From Heterobilharzia americana (taxonomy: Eukaryota > Platyhelminthes > Trematoda > Strigeidida > Schistosomatidae), in contig OX104127.1 in NCBI GenBank assembly GCA_944470555.2, positions 29,713,661-29,777,660 on the forward strand: a stretch of DNA of 64,000 nucleotides, read 5' to 3'. A program made the translations under genes and the position numbers. Each line of letters begins with the position of its first letter. Within the stretch, counting starts at the first letter, position 1. Shown piece by piece: positions 47,145-58,500 of the stretch. The notes under the pieces are model-generated. The model did no database searches and had not been told where the DNA came from. It worked only from the letters and a program-made list of their open reading frames with translations.

Positions 47145-47580
47145 GTACTGGATCGAATTGTTCAACCTCTATTGACATATGGACGCCTCGATATTGCCTG
47201 ATAGGTATTATAGTGATTTACTTGGTTGCGGCTAGCAGAGGAATCCATGATGTATGTTTCATCCTATGTTGGACTCGTAACCTGGATGTATGTGCACCCT
47301 AGTGAGTGATGTTGTTCCCATAGAGGTCGAACAATTCAGTCAAGTAAAACAACAGAGAATTACAACCATGCCAACAATTAGTAATAACTAATACCCGTTG
47401 TACAGGAGAGGTGGCTGTCGTGCATCAGTGGCCTAGTGGATAACACTATGGCGTTCGAATAGGTGGGTACGAGGTCCTAATCTCAGTGAGGGCATCACTC
47501 ACTGAAGTGCAGGGACGTCCAGCTGATGAGTCCCAAACAGGACAAAATGCACGTCCTGGATTCCTCTGCTGACCACAATG
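47145..47580. repeat. Sm-alpha-like head-to-head pair
   Basis: 47145-47345 (minus), with a decayed ribozyme GTTACGAGTCC...GGATGAAAC, and 47390-47580 (plus), with tRNA-like GTGGCCTAGTGGATAACAC and a nearly intact ribozyme. Confidence 0.65.
47517..47561 (+). ncRNA. Hammerhead ribozyme motif, Sm-alpha type, one core change
   Basis: Stem I GTCCAG/CTGGAT with one G-T wobble at its end; core CTGATGA (47523-47529); stem II GTCC/GGAC; stem III ATGC/ACGT with one mismatch; cleavage after C47555. G12 is A (47544), a change expected to inactivate it. Confidence 0.7.
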
Positions 47581-47954
47581 AAGTATTATATTCAAATGAT
47601 TCACATGCTGGGTTATAGTGACGAAACTTTTTCGCTGCATTGAAAAAAACAACATTCGAAAATGGATATGCTAAAAATAACTTCAGAATGTTGAAACTCT
47701 GGTTAGAAGAAGTAACAGCTGTCCTAGGGTAACTGAAAGAAAGTTGTGAAGCTAGGTCTGATCTTCTTTGAAAAAAGTTAGCAGCCACAACTTTGATTGA
47801 ATCTTGAACTCAAAATGAAGCTTATCAAAGAGGTTGCATAATTTACCTACTAGAATAAATATGATATGATTTATTACATAATGGGCTGAAGATAGTTGAT
47901 AAAAACCTGCGGAAATATTTAAGTGTTAGGTGACTAAAGCGAATTGGCCTGTGT

Positions 47955-48510
47955 TGTGTGCCTGTTCGCACACGTGAACAGGACATATTTGTATCCTTGA
48001 GCGAAACGATGTCCCTTCAGAGATTCAAACATGCATCACCCAGTGCTACAGTCGGAGACATTTCCACTGAGTTGTTCAAACCACGACTGACCTTTTGGAA
48101 GACTGGCTTGGATAAATTGATCAGTCACTGGAGATAAAACAATTTCATGTCGTTTACTACTGAGTGCTAACTCAACTCTATCGATCAATTGCGGCTAGGA
48201 TAGCTCACTGGTAGCGTTTCAGACTTTAGAACTGAGTGATTTGAGTTAGAATCTCTCAGAAGATATCGGTTGCATGGTTGCAAACACGCCTTAACTATGA
48301 GTCTCGACAGCATGAAATATGGGATGAGAACATCCTGTTGATTGTCTCTGTTCAGATAACCTCTCCTTAAGTATACTGTATTGCTGAGACTCTCAATTTG
48401 CCAACCACATTACAACATGACTGATAGAATCTGATCGATGCTTAGGACTAGATAATATGGAGATGGTTACTGTCCAGTGACTATTCAACTGCATAAAAAG
48501 GTTGCCTTTC
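47955..48510. repeat. Family C head-to-head pair
   Basis: 47955-48190 (minus) shows a reversed head (CATTTCCACTGAGTTGTTC). 48191-48510 (plus) starts GATAGCTCACTGGTAGCG and continues through the decayed ribozyme (CTATGAGTCTCGACAGCATG) to the TAGGACTAGATAATATGG tail. Confidence 0.6.
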
Positions 48511-49954
48511 AGATTCAAATTACCATCCACAGTAACAGTCACGGTCTTTGATGTTAGGTTATCAAGTATGGAAATATTCCATTTTTTCTAGTGGACTGTA
48601 TGATTTTTCACTTTTTGATGTTTCCAGCTTTTTGTTTTACACCAATCACCAAACCATAAGATGTTACACATTTACTATGAATCCACCACCAAATAAGCTA
48701 TAAATTAGTGAGATTATTGGTTTATTATTGTTATTTCCATAGATTTGAAAGCAGATAAAATTGGATTTCGCGCTGTATAACCAAGTATCAGTGACCTAAC
48801 AGTAGCTCAGGTCATACTTAACCAGCTTTATGAGAGTGATAATTAGGAAAAGTATTCACAATAAACATTTTATTCAATAATCATGATTAATTTAAACCGT
48901 TAGGGTGGTTGAAAAAATTATTTCGTATTGTTGTACTTTTGTAATTCTATATACGCTTGTTTTCAACAGTCAATCAATTAAATTTGCATTTCTGGTTTTC
49001 ATTTTCAATTCAGTTTATAAACATTCACTAACAATCTGGTAAAATTAAGAGTATTTTAATTGAAAGTTAAATGTATACTGAAATGATTACACGTATACGT
49101 GTGTTATTCGATTTGACCCTATAGTGAAATGAATTTAATTCTAAAGTGTTTGTGTAGACAATTCTATGAATATTGTAGAAATTCGTTTCTTGTACATTTT
49201 CAGAGTATTTGTAGTTTTAAATGAAAATTTCAATCCCTGCGAGTACACCAGCAATGTTCTTCTTTGAAAGCCTTACAGAAATTGATTCAATTATTAAGCA
49301 GGTCACAAATACACCTTATTGATAATTGCTGAAATCCACATATCTTCACTTAGTAGTCCTCTGTCACTTGCTTCCAGCTATCCATCCTTAAAAAATAAAT
49401 TTCTGGATACCAGTTAGGGTTAATTTCCTTCCCGTCCTTACAGCTATTTGATTTCATCATAGAAGGTGGTTTAGCTATCAAGACTGAAGTCTTTAAAACC
49501 GGTCGAAGTCAATAGACAGGGTTTAGTCGATTCTTAGGAATATGAAACAGTGTAACAAGTACGCAGTTATGTAGTTTACTCGTCAGAAATCTATCATACT
49601 ACTGAAATACTCATGAGAGAAGATACCACAGATAATTAAAATGTGTAAATATGAGGCTGTGGTGAGAAAACTGATCACCTTTACCTGAACTATGCATCAC
49701 GGTATATCTTTAATAACTTTACATCAACCTTTTATGTTAGCCATCTCCTTAGGATGGACAACAGGTTATATATTCGGACTTTTTGTTCCTAACGAGCTGT
49801 AAGCTAACCCTTCTATTCATAATCCTATTTCTCTTCTTCAGATATGTTTTATGCTTATTTGAAAAGTGATTCTCTTATATAAACCTATTTTTGCTTGTTT
49901 GTAAAATTTATGTGAATATATGATCGAAATAATCTCAGTTATTGAAGTGATCTC

Positions 49955-50575
49955 AAGCTGGTATTCATCACGGACTGACATGAGTTGGAGAGTCATTGAA
50001 AACCTGAGAGAAATGAACACAAGCTTCATTCCAGTATGCAGCTGCTCAGTAGTATGTACCCATGAGCTGACTGGTAATCAAACCTAGGGTTTCTGAGTTT
50101 CACATTAAGCATGATGGCATTCAGTCAGTTAGCCAGACTTCAATGGTCTATAAATTCCTATTTCTTTCAATTCGCGAGTTAACACAACCTTCATCCAGTA
50201 CCATAGTTCAGTATTTTTCTTTATATTCGGTTTGGTTTCCCTTCTCCACTGGTCACAACTTTGCATTGGAAATTCGGGTTGGAGAGTCATTGAAAACCTG
50301 AGAGAAATGAACACAAGCTTCATTCCAGTATGCAGCTGCTCAGTAGTATGTACCCATGAGCTGACTGGTAATCAAACCTAGGGTTTCTGAGTTTCACATT
50401 AAGCATGATGGCATTCAGTCAGTTAGCCAGACTTCAATGGTCTATAAATTCCTATTTCTTTCAATTCGCGAGTTAACACAACCTTCATCCAGTACCATAG
50501 TTCAGTATTTTTCTTTATATTCGGTTTGGTTTCCCTTCTCCACTGGTCACAACTTTGCATTGGAAATTCGGGAAA
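49955..50575 (-). repeat. Family B SINE with exact 294-bp tandem duplication
   Basis: 49984-50277 is repeated base for base at 50278-50571, each copy holding most of a degenerate family B unit (CTACTGAGCAGCTGCATACT in place of the ribozyme). Identity without visible differences implies very recent duplication or an assembly artefact. Confidence 0.85.
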
Positions 50576-50930
50576 TCTCATCTCGAAGCATGTCACTAAT
50601 GAACAAAGGATGTTAGTTTAGTCTGAAGGCATTGTATGCTAGTCACACTGCATCGCGGAATAATAGTAGTAGGAAAGTGTGAACCGTTGGATTCGGATGC
50701 AGTAGCTGAATACCAGTGCCCTAGCCGAGAGACCTAAGGGTTCGGGGTTTGATCTCTGGTGGGGTCTTAGGTGCACATGCTGTGGAGTCCCACGCTAGAA
50801 CGAAGCATGTGTCCAACGCTTCTAGATTTTCAGTGGTTCTCCAACTGATGTCGGTTCATGACGAATACCAACCCTGGAATCAACTGATCAGTCAGTACTC
50901 ACAAACCTCCAAAGTAAATGTCAGTTAATG
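50576..50930 (+). repeat. Family B SINE
   Basis: Plus-strand unit head-to-head with the preceding one. Head GTAGCTGAATACCAGTGCCC, B box GGTTTGATCTC, ribozyme region CTGTGGAGTCCC with GAACGAAGC (two core changes), and a CAACTGATGTCGGTTCATG tail. Confidence 0.6.
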
Positions 50931-51849
50931 TTCCGAACATCAGAAAAAGCCTTGTAATTCAGAATACTAAGAAAGTTTAGCAATAAATTCAGTTAAGCTG
51001 GATACATATTATTTTACAGATTTATCATCTTGTTAAGCTCATATTTTCAAGTGATTATTTAACCATTTCTACTTACTTTAAATCTTATCTTACTCATCCA
51101 TAAAGTTTCCTCATTCCAGCTTGTGTTGCATAACATGTTTTTATTCTGACTGAATTTATTGCCTGAATCTCCTTTTTATCCTAAATTTTAATGTTTCGCT
51201 TGACATTGAAAAGATTAGCTGATATCTGAAAACCTCTCCGTGTGAGATCTTCATAATGTTGAGTATTTACTGATTTCTTTAGGTTGTATGCAGCTGACGA
51301 AAATCCTATAAAATGCAATGGCGTCATCTTATTCTGAAAACGGTATTCTCACTACGTTATCCAATTATATTCTAGTGTTTAACTCGATTATGCTAACACT
51401 ATCCCGTGTAATTTACCAGCCAAACCATAGTTAGAGTCAATAAGTTTTTACTGGTAAATGTTTGTATCGACTTTGCTTGAATATTATCAGACTGGAAAAT
51501 AAAAGATGCCTCAATCATTATGGACAGCCGATAACAAATCACTTATAGAGTCTAACACAAATTATCCACTGAGTAAACTGAACCAAATCCTTACAATTCT
51601 GTCCTAAATAAAGAGCTGTCAAAAAGGTGTGCTTAGGAAAATTCCAGCATATGAATCGGAAACTTCGCTGTTGAGGATATATGATTCTGTTATCTCATCT
51701 GGCTGGTTGTTTCAGGAAACGCTATTCATATTTCAGCTGTGGTAAGTCCTGAAGTAAACAATTAGGTATGTTAAGAGACTTATAACTGATTCCATTAATT
51801 GGTAGTGATTTTTTCCAAGTGAAACTGAAATTTAAAATACTGATGTATA

Positions 51850-52190
51850 GCAGTTAGCAGTAGAATTCATAACGGGGGTTTCCCTCTATTTGCAACTCAT
51901 CAGCTGGATGTACCCGTCTCTTTTTTGAGTGTTGTTTGCATCGGGACTCGAACGGAGAACCAGTCGCTTTAAACGCCAGGACGTTATCCATAAGGCTACT
52001 GACTCTTGGTAGCCACTTCTTCTGCCACTGTTATAGTATAGTCGTTATGCTATAACTTGGAAGTTCCCGTTGTTCACTGAACCAAATTGATCGATCATTA
52101 TTGGCAAATGGGCTCCTGTGTGAACACCTCGATATTACCAGGAGTTTCACTTTAGATATGAATGATCCCAATAATGGCTGATCAATTCGG
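51850..52190 (-). repeat. Sm-alpha-like fragments
   Basis: 51850-52025 (minus): tRNA-like head, CTGATGA and GAAA present, but stem II (GTTGC/GAGG) is lost. 52080-52190 adds the GGCAAATGGGCTCCTGTGTG segment. Confidence 0.55.
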
Positions 52191-52449
52191 TCAAGTCAAT
52201 GGCAGAGATATACAACCTAAAACATAAAGTATAAACTGTTTAGATTATTAAGGTTATACTACTTTGTGAAATGTTTATTTGTAATTGTAAATACATCTGC
52301 ATTTTTTGGTCATATGTTCGTCAAATCTGTAAAAAATTAACTTCAATTGAAATGTACGTTGTATTAAAATACCGTTTAACAAAATGTCAGTTTTTATGAA
52401 AATCTGTAACTTTCACTACCATTAATACTACTTCAAATAATATTACAAT

Positions 52450-52885
52450 TTGTAGTGATAATGGGCAGTGGCTAGCAGCAGAATCCAGGATGCGCATTTC
52501 TTTCTATTTGGTACTCGTCAGCTGGATGTTTCTGCCTCCCAGTGAGCGATGTTGTTCCCATCGGGACTTGGACTCGGGAGCGATCGCTTCAAACACCAGA
52601 GCACTACCCACTACATCACCCAGCCACGACAGCCACTTCTTGTGTGACGGGTATAGGTTTAGTGTTATTGCTTGTATTACACCGTCGTTGGTCGGACCGA
52701 ATTGATCAGTCTCTGTTGGCATCCTGCGCATCCTGAATTCCACTGTTAGCCACTGCCCATCATTACTATACATAGTTAAAAGACAGGCAATATCGAGGCA
52801 TCCGCACAGCAGCCCATATGCTAACAGAGACTGATCAATTTGCTCCAATCAACTACGATGTAATACAAGCAATAACGCTAAATAT
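52450..52885. repeat. Sm-alpha-like head-to-head pair
   Basis: 52450-52722 (minus) is nearly a full unit with a hammerhead at 52483-52527. 52723-52885 (plus) starts close to the ribozyme cleavage position (TGCGCATCCTGAATTCC) and runs through the next-unit boundary (GTAATACAAGCAATAACG). Confidence 0.7.
52483..52527 (-). ncRNA. Hammerhead ribozyme motif, Sm-alpha type, stem II broken
   Basis: All conserved core bases are present (CTGACGA, GAAA). Stem I ATCCAG/CTGGAT and stem III ATGC/GCAT are perfect. Stem II is mispaired (GTAC against GAAA), so folding is doubtful. Confidence 0.65.
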
Positions 52886-54094
52886 TACAATTAATGGTGT
52901 TGAGCACATTAAGATGAAGTTATGTTGTATATTAAAGCTTGGAATTACAGCTACAATTCCTGCTAGCAAACTTCCAAGAAGTATATATGAATATATTATT
53001 GATTCGATCAAGTGAGATCTCATTTCGGCAAATTGATCTTAATGTAAAAGAAAGAGATTAGGTCATGAGATATGGAATATTTGTTTTGTTTGGAAAGGAA
53101 GTAAAGAGTAGTGAACTGATGCAGAACAAGTATCTTTTCAAGTGATGTTTATTCATTATGCTAACTGTTTCAAAATATCACTAATCACATCGTTCACTCT
53201 TATGTGGATAACTAACACACCTAAAAATGATTAAAATCACTTACGTGACTTAGGTTTCCTTTCTAGTTTTGAGTTGCATTAAGCTTATGGTAAGTTCATA
53301 TGAGAAGAAATAAACCAGTAAAATATTCAACTTATAAACAGATATCAGATGAACTCAGTGTAAGTCCAATTTACCAATATTTTAAAATCATTGTAATTAA
53401 TGGAAATATATGAAGAGGGAATTAGTAATGTTTTCTGTGAGACTAAACTGAAAATCTGCTAGTTAATAAACGCATTTCAGTTTGGTTTTCGAATTAACTA
53501 AACTTATTTTTTATGTCATTTCAAGTTGAATTATTTTAAATATCTGCTAATTACTACACATATAGGTTTTCTCTATATAACAACTTGGAAATTTACTCAC
53601 AAGTCTGTATGTTAGAATTTGATCAAAGTCATAAACTACCCTTCTTCTCTTAGTTCCATTAGCACCGCAGCATGAAAAATTTGGGTATTGTGCCTACCTC
53701 TATTAGGAAGTCAGACCATTCACAATGAATCCATATCGCACTCCCATTTCCAGAAGAAATGTACACGTAGTCGAACCTCTTTCGCAAATTTATTATTTGG
53801 TCTGACGAATCTTTTTTCACTTATCTGACTCTGTAGGCCAGAAGGTGTTGAGTAGTCTACTGTTATTTGTAAGCAGCTATCGATCTAATTCCATTTATTG
53901 GAGGCATTATGTTGTCCATTCATTCAGGTCACACTCCATTCACCCAAACAGCCAATGGAAGATCCTAAGCGTTTTGTGTAGATCACTGAAGTTCATCCCC
54001 AAAGGGATGGTTAAATCGGTTAATATGAAAAATAATCATTGTTTGATGGCTGAAAGCAATCGATAGGAGGCCTAAGTCCTGGGTTTTATCCTTG

Positions 54095-54360
54095 TCATTT
54101 GCCAACAAGAACTATCTACATTCTTGACAGAGCCCACGTCCCTCCCCCGTGGTTCGAAGCCCAATCCCCAATATTTTGGTAAGTGACGTTACTACTGAGC
54201 TATCTGGATCACAAATGATCTCTTGTAGAACTGGATTAGGTATACTGGCTGTTCACTGGAGAGTAATAAACCTGATGTTGTGTAGTCTCAAGCGCTGAGT
54301 TCTATCGATCATTCTCTAATGTGGTCACTAGACTAGGAGATTCAACACCAAAGTGCACTT
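54095..54360 (-). repeat. Family C SINE fragment
   Basis: Reversed head GACGTTACTACTGAGCTATC and B-box region GTGGTTCGAAGCC, followed by the CTGGATTAGGTATACTGGCT segment shared with 14520 and 9640. No ribozyme core. Confidence 0.5.
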
Positions 54361-55619
54361 CGTTTGTTGTTAAATGATTAAAAATAACCGGTAAAAAACT
54401 CTTTCACTGCTTATTTTTGCAATTCATTAATTCTTATCCTCATAAATTTATGTACAGTACACCTTCCTAACAGTTAGACCCAAAATAAACAGATAAATAT
54501 GAAAATAAAAGAAGATCAGATAGATAAACTGCTGGAAAGCCTTTGGATGCTCAAGATTTTTAAAGGTTTTCAATTTTCAGGTTTGTGGAGAACCGATTGA
54601 TTTCAAGAAGCTTTTAACTGATTCCACTTTAGCAAGTATGAAACTCAGTTGGTTCAAATGCCACTTTAGCGCTTTCACCATGCTGGCTGACATATACATG
54701 CCAAGAGAACTCACCTCACACTTTCTTCGCTAGATAACCTACTAGTTTTTACTCTGAATAACTCTAAACTCTCTATACATAAGCATATTCCTTTTGCACA
54801 GAAGTACCTCTTACTTACAGAATTTTTTAATTTGTCTTTTGTTATTAGTACTTATAACGTTGGTAAGATACTGATTAGGTTGGCACTACAGCATATGGAT
54901 TTGTGTGAGGCTGATCATGTATTAAATAATAAAAATGTAACAAATTACCGAGGTGACGACTGAACAATAACCTAAAATATGAACCTAGCTCATAGGCTTG
55001 AAAATCACTTCTATTAAATATAACTTTTTTGTCAGACAGAAGTACTTTGAATACCTGGTTTAGAAATACCAAAAGTGTTCACTTTCTGTAGCCCCTTATG
55101 CAAAAGTTATGTGTCCAACTTAAACTTTTGATCTGTGTCAGCAAAGTAAATGATGTTTAGAAAGGAGTCATCAGCAAATCTTTTTCTCAGGTGATAAGTT
55201 AGGCAAGGTAAAAGAAGTTGACATAAAATTGAAATTATGATAAGTTACATTTTTAGAAATCTTTAATTTGAACTGATTTTATCAGAGGTATGATTATGCG
55301 GGTAGAATTATTATCTCAAAAACTCTTGGTTGTACATCCATTTGTATTTGAAGAAAATTGTGTTAAAGAGTAATAAAGTAATTTTGATTAACTGGTCAAA
55401 AAGTGATGTCTTTTATAAATTCAAAGACACGTAACTAATCGAAAAATACTTGTGAGACTGTGCTTCACATAAGAGAAACTACATACTTTCATAATTTGTT
55501 CAAAGTGACGATGAGCAGAAAAACTGGTTCTAAACTGAATGTATATGAATCTATTCAAAGTACAAACTATGTAAACGTAGGTATGAGAACTGTCGACCAA
55601 TCAAACATAGAATGTGAAC

Positions 55620-55705
55620 AATAACAATAATAATGGCTTTGTTCTGAAAGATATTTTAGGAATACTGTACAGAATTTTCAGCATGTTATATAGCATCGGT
55701 TGAAC
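55620..55705 (+). repeat. Short repeat beginning with AAT run, copy 2
   Basis: AATAATAATGGCTTTGTTCT through TTCAGCATGTTATATAGC mirrors 20095-20180. No coding potential. Confidence 0.5.
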
Positions 55706-55742
55706 GGAAACAGTTCATATCTATACACAGTGAAATGAAGAA

Positions 55743-55744
<2 letters not shown>

Positions 55745-55802
<58 letters not shown>
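55745..55802. repeat. (TA)n microsatellite, longest in the window
   Basis: About 29 TA units in a gene-poor stretch. Confidence 0.95.
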
Positions 55803-55804
<2 letters not shown>

Positions 55805-56339
55805 AATATTTACTCCCTCTACAAATCTCTTAGGAATCTAGGGTTGACTTAGGTAAACAGTTATATTTGCAATTAGATTCATTGTATCCAAATAAGACCA
55901 AGCTGTGTAATCTTCAATTAGTTTTCTTTGAAAACTAAACGTCGATTAGTTACTTTATTTCCAACTCTTCTTCGCGCAGGATATGAGCTAAATACAATAA
56001 TGTACAGATTTATATTTAGTAAAACGTACATAAAGTCTTATGTACTTGATGCTTTTCTTTCCTGATGACCGGGATCAACTATGTCACTTCCTGTTTGTCC
56101 TCATATTTCTTAGGTTTAATCCACTATTATCTTAATTTTATTATTTTTCCTCTCACTCTTAGGTTTGACATAAATTGACTTGACAGGTAAATGTGTGATC
56201 AGAATGTTCGAAATGTGTTACGTAACTACATCACATTGTCCAAATAAACTTCTTCTTGGAATTACACTTTCTAAATTCATGAAAGGAACTAACCGTTCCA
56301 GACATTAGAGGTGCTTTTTATTTCTTGTTGTTGATATCC

Positions 56340-57010
56340 AAGACTGGATTTGTCAGTCTCCGTCGGTAAATTGCCTTCCTATACAGGCTCCTCAGTGTTA
56401 TAGTGTTAAGTGTCAAAATCCAATCAGAAGGAAGCCCTACTAAACCTAGATTTCGTACAGGCTGAACATATAAGTATGGCGTACTTACAAGCACGAAGCA
56501 CCTGGTGTTCTACCGGTGATTCGAACCTGTGTCCATCAAGGTTGAAGCTAAGACCTTGACCATTACGGTATTCAGGTTAAGTTTATGACTTCTGCACTTA
56601 GTGATCCAAGTTGATATCATCATGAAAGCCACAGTTTTCTCATGCTTGCAGATATGCTGTGCTGTTGAGCATGAATAAACAGACACGAAACCTAAGTCAA
56701 TCAAAGAGTTCTACTGACTAGCTTCCAACATCTAACATCAAAATACAGTATACTACTGTGTCACATCACTTCACTTGTGACCAAATCGCAAACTTGTTCG
56801 ATAAAATCTAATGCTTTAAGCGTCAAAGAATAGACAATTATTCTGGTTACTCACTGGTGACTAGTTCATGCACTCTTCATTATTGTCTGTAATCAGATCT
56901 TTGTGATGCATTGGATACTGGTTAGCTGTTGGACATAGGATAAATGTTTCATCCTAATTGGAACTCATGAGAATCAAGACAAGTATGTGTTGTGTCAACA
57001 AACAGCAAGT
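56340..57010 (-). repeat. Scattered family A fragments and a tRNA-like stretch
   Basis: 56340-56410 and 56915-57010 match parts of Sm-alpha. The second has CTCATGA and GGATGAAAC as a ribozyme remnant. Around 56510-56540 there is a B-box-like GTGATTCGAACCTGTG in a separate tRNA-like piece. Confidence 0.4.
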
Positions 57011-57998
57011 CCCCAAGGTCATGGACATAGTATGTTAGCTAGTATGAGTTGTTTACCATTCCATATCTATTATCCTCTTCCATAATACGTGAACGTCTTA
57101 ATTTACCAACAATAAATTAACAGTTATTTCGATGTACAACTTGCAATTTTCGATTGTTAAATAGCTTAGATTCCCTAATTTTACGGTATTTCATATCCTT
57201 TCATTCATTGTTTTATTTAGTGTAACTTTTTTAGTTAAAACCAGCATAACTTTAGACCATATTCAGCTGATGAACATTCATCAAACAAGATGAGATCATT
57301 ATTTGAATATTTTTACCCCCCAATGAATGGAAAATAAACCACGGTTATTTTGACTAAAGTTCCTCTATTTAATTTGAATAGCTTCTTCAAACTTAAAGTA
57401 GACCGAGAATTACAATGTCTTAGCTTATGTGCGATAAGTAAGTTTGAACTGTTATGGGTAGATGATTCCACTTTGTGTTGTTGAAAAAGATGACGATACA
57501 ATGCAATGTATTAGGTGTAGTAAGTATGGGAATTACAGTTTATGGTTCGTATGTACACATGCACTTAAATAGTTCTTATTGTTTGTCTTCATTATGTCAG
57601 TATGCCTGACTCAATAGGTTCCTGATAGCTATAGTGACGGAAAAATAGATTAAAATAAAGAATTCTGCTATCTTAGAGTCATTCTTAGATGACCTTGAAA
57701 CAACCAAGTTGGCATGCATACGCTCTAAGAACTTTTATAGTTTATATCACAAGTAAATATTAATGTAGACTTTGTTTGATTTTCGAGTTTTCAGGGGAAT
57801 TGGATGAGTACTCTTATACTAATCTAACAGTTACAGTCATAAACACTAGTCGAGATTCACAAATTAAAGTCAACATCTAAAACTGGGCATCAGAGTCAAG
57901 GAACTAGATATAAACTTTCACTGCTTGACTTTTAAGGTATGGGAGTTTAAAGTGAATTAGTAGAATGGAAATTATTAAGCTAGTAGGTTCTCATTCAG

Positions 57999-58128
57999 TG
58001 CTTGATTTCAAAAGAAGATGTATTGGCGGATTATTTTTCATTTTGTGAGTTAATAGTCAATGAAATCCTCTTTTTATTGAAGTGTTGCAATTCAGCAGCT
58101 AGAATTCGGACCAGGATATTATATTTTG
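57999..58128 (+). CDS. Possible exon of an unidentified gene
   Basis: The acceptor is TTCTCATTCAG and the donor is TATTTTG|GTGAGC. Open in phase 0 with CLISKEDVLADYFSF, CELIVNEILFLLK and CCNSAARIRTRILYF. It leaves in phase 1, which suits the candidate exon at 62408. No homology recognised. ORFs of this size occur by chance in AT-rich DNA, so support rests only on the splice sites and phase. Confidence 0.25.
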
Positions 58129-58374
58129 GTGAGCAAATCACTTTCAAGCCAAAGAGTTTCCGGAGCAGCTCATTCGAAAAATATGAAAGGCTGAATAAAA
58201 GTATTGAGTAGACAAGTATTATAAAGTTATCATATACAGTGTCATTCATTGCAATTCTACGGAATGTTCACTTAGATATTACCGAACAACTTCCTATTAC
58301 CTCTGAACTTTGAATTAAGTTTCAAGGTCACTCAGCGAACCATCCAAAGACAGTAGAAGTTTTTAGTTCCACAG

Positions 58375-58500
58375 AGAACAATTACTTAAACTGCTGAGGA
58401 GTCCCACACTAGGACGAAACAGTTGTCCAGTGCTCCCAGATTTTCAGTGGTTCCCCAAATGATGTCAGCCCATGATGAATACTACTTATAACTTAAACTG
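58375..58500 (+). repeat. Family B SINE, 5' truncated at the ribozyme
   Basis: Starts essentially at the hammerhead and continues through CCAGTGCTCCCAGATTTTC and CATGATGAATACTAC to the tail. The tRNA-like head is missing. Confidence 0.7.
58390..58431 (+). ncRNA. Hammerhead ribozyme motif, family B, all core bases intact
   Basis: Core CTGAGGA (58394-58400), stem II GTCC/GGAC (58401-58404 and 58412-58415), GAAA (58416-58419), stem III ACAG/TTGT without a loop, GTC cleavage triplet ending at C58427, and stem I ACTG/CAGT. Stem I is only 4 bp because the truncation replaced the outer part of its 5' strand. It is the only copy in the window with no core lesion and sound stems II and III. A loopless stem III may need dimerisation to cleave, as known for other minimal hammerheads. 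Confidence 0.75.

Larger units (their letters stand above)
41778..57998. other. Repeat-rich spacer downstream of LRRC23
   Basis: No gene recognised. Stretches of a few hundred bases to 2 kb without listed features (43260-44030, 44960-45880, 48520-49950, 50940-51840, 52890-54090, 54370-55610, 57020-57990) hold AT-rich sequence in which I see nothing supportable. A 134-codon minus ORF at 42229-42633 abuts a family A repeat and has no recognisable domain. Confidence 0.5.

Noticed and set aside
23199..55802. TA microsatellites as regulatory or origin elements
   Set aside because: Simple repeats of this kind are common in AT-rich genomes; nothing around them supports a function.
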